DNA of 64,000 bases from Pantoea sp. WMus005 (lineage in GTDB: Bacteria; Pseudomonadota; Gammaproteobacteria; Enterobacterales; Enterobacteriaceae), in assembly GCF_013415305.1 (NCBI RefSeq), contig NZ_JACBXU010000001.1, forward strand, positions 434,001 to 498,000. Direction: 5' to 3'. The notes under the pieces are model-generated. The model saw only the letters and a list, made by a program, of their open reading frames with translations. It searched no databases and was not told the origin of the DNA. Shown in pieces: positions 61,926-64,000 of the stretch. Position 1 is the first letter of the stretch, and each line of letters opens with the position of its first letter. The position numbers and the translations under genes are program-made.

Positions 61926-62507
61926 ATGAGATTATGCGATCGCGATATTGAAGCCTGGCTGGACAATGGCAAACTGGCCATCGAGCCACGCCCGCCGGTC
62001 GAGCGCATTAATGGGGCCACCGTCGATGTGCGCCTGGGTAATCAGTTCCGCACCTTTAGCGGCCACACCGCGGCCTTTATCGATCTGAGTGGCCCGAAAC
62101 AGGAAGTGAGCGCGGCACTGGATCGGGTCATGAGTGATGAGATCGTGCTGCCTGATGGTGAAGCCTTTTTCCTCCATCCGGGTGAGCTGGCGCTGGCGGT
62201 CACCCTGGAGTCCGTGACGCTGCCGGATGATCTGGTGGGCTGGCTGGATGGACGTTCATCGCTGGCACGACTGGGTTTGATGGTTCACGTAACAGCCCAC
62301 CGCATTGATCCAGGCTGGCAGGGGCGTATCGTGCTGGAGTTCTACAATTCAGGTAAACTGCCGCTTGCTCTGCGTCCCGGTATGTTGATTGGTGCGCTAA
62401 GTTTTGAACCCCTTTCCGGCCCGGCTGCGCGTCCTTACAACCGGCGTGAAGATGCGAAATATCGCGGTCAGCAGGGCGCTGATGCCAGCCGTATCGATAA
62501 AGACTGA
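61926..62507 (+). CDS. dcd: dCTP deaminase
   Basis: Deaminates dCTP to dUTP, the main route to thymidylate in enterics. 193 residues starting [19 protein letters not shown]. The catalytic region [20 protein letters not shown] and the C-terminal tail [15 protein letters not shown] are family hallmarks. The ATG at 61926 has GGAG upstream; an open frame further upstream is ignored. asmA starts 12 bp after the stop. Confidence 0.97.
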   Translation: MRLCDRDIEAWLDNGKLAIEPRPPVERINGATVDVRLGNQFRTFSGHTAAFIDLSGPKQEVSAALDRVMSDEIVLPDGEAFFLHPGELALAVTLESVTLPDDLVGWLDGRSSLARLGLMVHVTAHRIDPGWQGRIVLEFYNSGKLPLALRPGMLIGALSFEPLSGPAARPYNRREDAKYRGQQGADASRIDKD

Positions 62508-62519
62508 TTTGAGGATGTA

Positions 62520-64000
62520 ATGAAAAGAGTGATAACCACGCTGGCCATCCTTTTAGTGGTGGTCGTAACGGGAATGAGCGCGCTGGTGCTGCTGGTCAAT
62601 CCCAACGACTTTCGTGCCTATATGGTGCGAGAGGTCGAACAACGCAGTGGTTATCACCTTGAGGTCAGCAGCGATCTGCGCTGGCACGTCTGGCCACAGC
62701 TCAGTATTCTGGCTGGCCGGATGAGTCTCACTGCGCCGGGTGCCAGTCAGCCGCTGGTTTCAGCGGAAAACATGCGGCTCGATGTCGATCTCTGGCCACT
62801 GTTATCCCATCAGCTCAGCGTCAGCCAGGTGTTGCTGAAAAACGCGATAGTGCGGGTAACGCCTGATAGCAGCGCGCAGCGCGCCAGAAATGCCCCGCAG
62901 GGGCCACGTGATGCGGAGCCGGCCACGCCGTCTGCCGGCTGGTCATTTGATATTGCTAAACTGCGCGTAGCCGACAGTCTGCTGATCTGGCAACAACCCG
63001 GTGGTGACGAATATAATTTCCGCGACCTCAACATTAATATGGAACAGGACGCGAATAAGCTGGCGACACTGTCGCTGAGCACCACGCTGATGCGCAACCA
63101 GCGTAACGCCATGCTGAATCTCAAAGGGCAGCTCGATGCCGCGCAATATCCGCATCATCTCAGCGGCCAGTTGCAGCAGCTTGATTACACCTTATCCGGC
63201 GCCGATATTCCGGCTCAGGGCATTAAAGGATCGCTGAGCCTGCAGGGCGAATGGAATGGCGATCGCCAGCAGTTCTCCTTCAGCAATCTGCAGCTTACCG
63301 CCAATGACAGCACGCTGACCGGGCAGGGCAGTGGGCATATTGCGCCGCCGCAACAGCTGGCGCTGGACCTGAAAGCCAGCAATCTGAACCTTGATAATTT
63401 ACTCACCAGCGCACCTGTCTCTGAGGCACCTGGCGTGCAGCACGCCACTGTGGCGCGTTCACCGGTGATTGCTGCGCCACGCGAACGCACTAATGCGGAC
63501 TCTCCGCTCAATGATATGGACCTGGCCCTGAAGCTGAATGCGGACACTGCGTTATGGCGCGGACTCTCAATGACCCATTTCGCCGTAAACGCCAGCAACC
63601 AGCGGGGACTGATGACGCTGAATACCCTCAGCGGTAAACTGGGTAATGGCACTTTCTCGGTGCCTGGCAGTATCGATATTCGTCAGCCTGAGACGCGGGT
63701 CAGCCTGAAACCACAACTCCGGTTAATTGCCATTCAGCCGTTGCTAAAAGCGTTCGAGCTGCCAGAAAGTCTGCAGGGCAATCTGAGCGTCGACGGCGAA
63801 CTGTCGGGCAATACTCTGACGGTTGAAGCGGCGAAGCGCAGCTGGCAGGGCAGGGCGACCATCAGCGCCAGCAACCTGAAGCTGGCACAGCTTAATCTGC
63901 AGCAGATGGTGCAGCGTGCCGTAGCGCGGGTCAGCGATAAAGTCAGCAGCCAGGAAGCCGTCGATGAAGGTATTGAGTCGATCAGCGGTCAGGTCGCGCT
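62520..64000 (+). CDS. asmA: AsmA family outer-membrane assembly/lipid transport protein (3' truncated)
   Basis: Begins at ATG 62520 with GAGGATGT upstream and stays open for 493 codons to the window end. One N-terminal membrane segment (about residues 4-26) is followed by a long periplasmic beta-rich region starting NPNDFRAYMVREVEQRSGYHL, as in E. coli AsmA. AsmA-like proteins are thought to bridge inner and outer membranes for phospholipid movement. Probably co-transcribed with dcd. The C-terminal third or less is missing. Confidence 0.93.
   Translation, partial: MKRVITTLAILLVVVVTGMSALVLLVNPNDFRAYMVREVEQRSGYHLEVSSDLRWHVWPQLSILAGRMSLTAPGASQPLVSAENMRLDVDLWPLLSHQLSVSQVLLKNAIVRVTPDSSAQRARNAPQGPRDAEPATPSAGWSFDIAKLRVADSLLIWQQPGGDEYNFRDLNINMEQDANKLATLSLSTTLMRNQRNAMLNLKGQLDAAQYPHHLSGQLQQLDYTLSGADIPAQGIKGSLSLQGEWNGDRQQFSFSNLQLTANDSTLTGQGSGHIAPPQQLALDLKASNLNLDNLLTSAPVSEAPGVQHATVARSPVIAAPRERTNADSPLNDMDLALKLNADTALWRGLSMTHFAVNASNQRGLMTLNTLSGKLGNGTFSVPGSIDIRQPETRVSLKPQLRLIAIQPLLKAFELPESLQGNLSVDGELSGNTLTVEAAKRSWQGRATISASNLKLAQLNLQQMVQRAVARVSDKVSSQEAVDEGIESISGQVA

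Overview
The window looks like a chromosomal segment of an enteric gammaproteobacterium in the Erwiniaceae/Enterobacteriaceae range, most likely Pantoea or a close relative. The genus is inferred from gene content and remembered family sequences, not from a search. Gene order runs largely parallel to the E. coli K-12 region from asmA-dcd-udk to mgl-folE-yeiG: the backbone genes asmA, dcd, udk, dgcE, yegD, mdtABCD-baeSR, trhP (yegQ), cyaR, yegS, thiMD, mrp, metG, yohJK, cdd, sanA, mglCAB, galS, yeiB, folE and yeiG all appear. Several segments have been inserted or exchanged. Nearly all genes are intact; only the two at the window edges are cut.

Layout. 0-0.3 kb: end of an iron/siderophore-type ABC ATPase. 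0.4-4.6 kb: formaldehyde detoxification pair frmA-yeiG behind a PtrR-like LysR regulator, with a divergent YjiJ-type transporter. 4.7-6.6 kb: folE-yeiB. 6.6-11.8 kb: galS and mglBAC, each promoter carrying a GalR/GalS-type operator next to a CRP site. 11.9-16.8 kb: sanA, maeA, cdd, yohK-yohJ. 17-20.8 kb: metG divergent from mrp, then a GNAT enzyme. 20.9-23.3 kb: ahpC-ahpF behind a well-spaced OxyR site. 23.3-24.5 kb: an AEC permease and a small CxxC protein. 24.5-30.9 kb: an AT-rich island with a four-gene chaperone-usher fimbrial operon between two gene-free flanks. 30.9-32.6 kb: TPP riboswitch and thiM-thiD. 32.7-38.7 kb: an apparently complete rspA-rspB-transporter-ydfI-rspR sugar-acid cluster with a consensus CRP site. 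38.8-41.3 kb: yegS, the small RNA CyaR, trhP. 41.4-52.4 kb: the mdtABCD-baeSR envelope-stress efflux operon. 52.6-55.4 kb: an aldo/keto reductase, an OprB-type porin and a nested palindromic element. 55.4-64 kb: yegD, dgcE, a PAP2 phosphatase, udk, dcd and the start of asmA.

How it fits together. Several units are carbon-catabolite controlled: mgl/galS, rspA, cyaR, and more weakly cdd and the porin. All show CRP-like sites in the sequence, consistent with uptake and use of galactose, sugar acids and nucleosides when glucose is scarce. Stress functions form a second theme: formaldehyde (frmA, yeiG), peroxide (ahpCF/OxyR) and envelope stress or toxic compounds (baeSR-mdt). The fimbrial island is the clearest accessory element. 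The least explained items are its tip-position protein, the AT-rich flanks, the nested palindrome after the porin, and the natural substrate of the rsp cluster.
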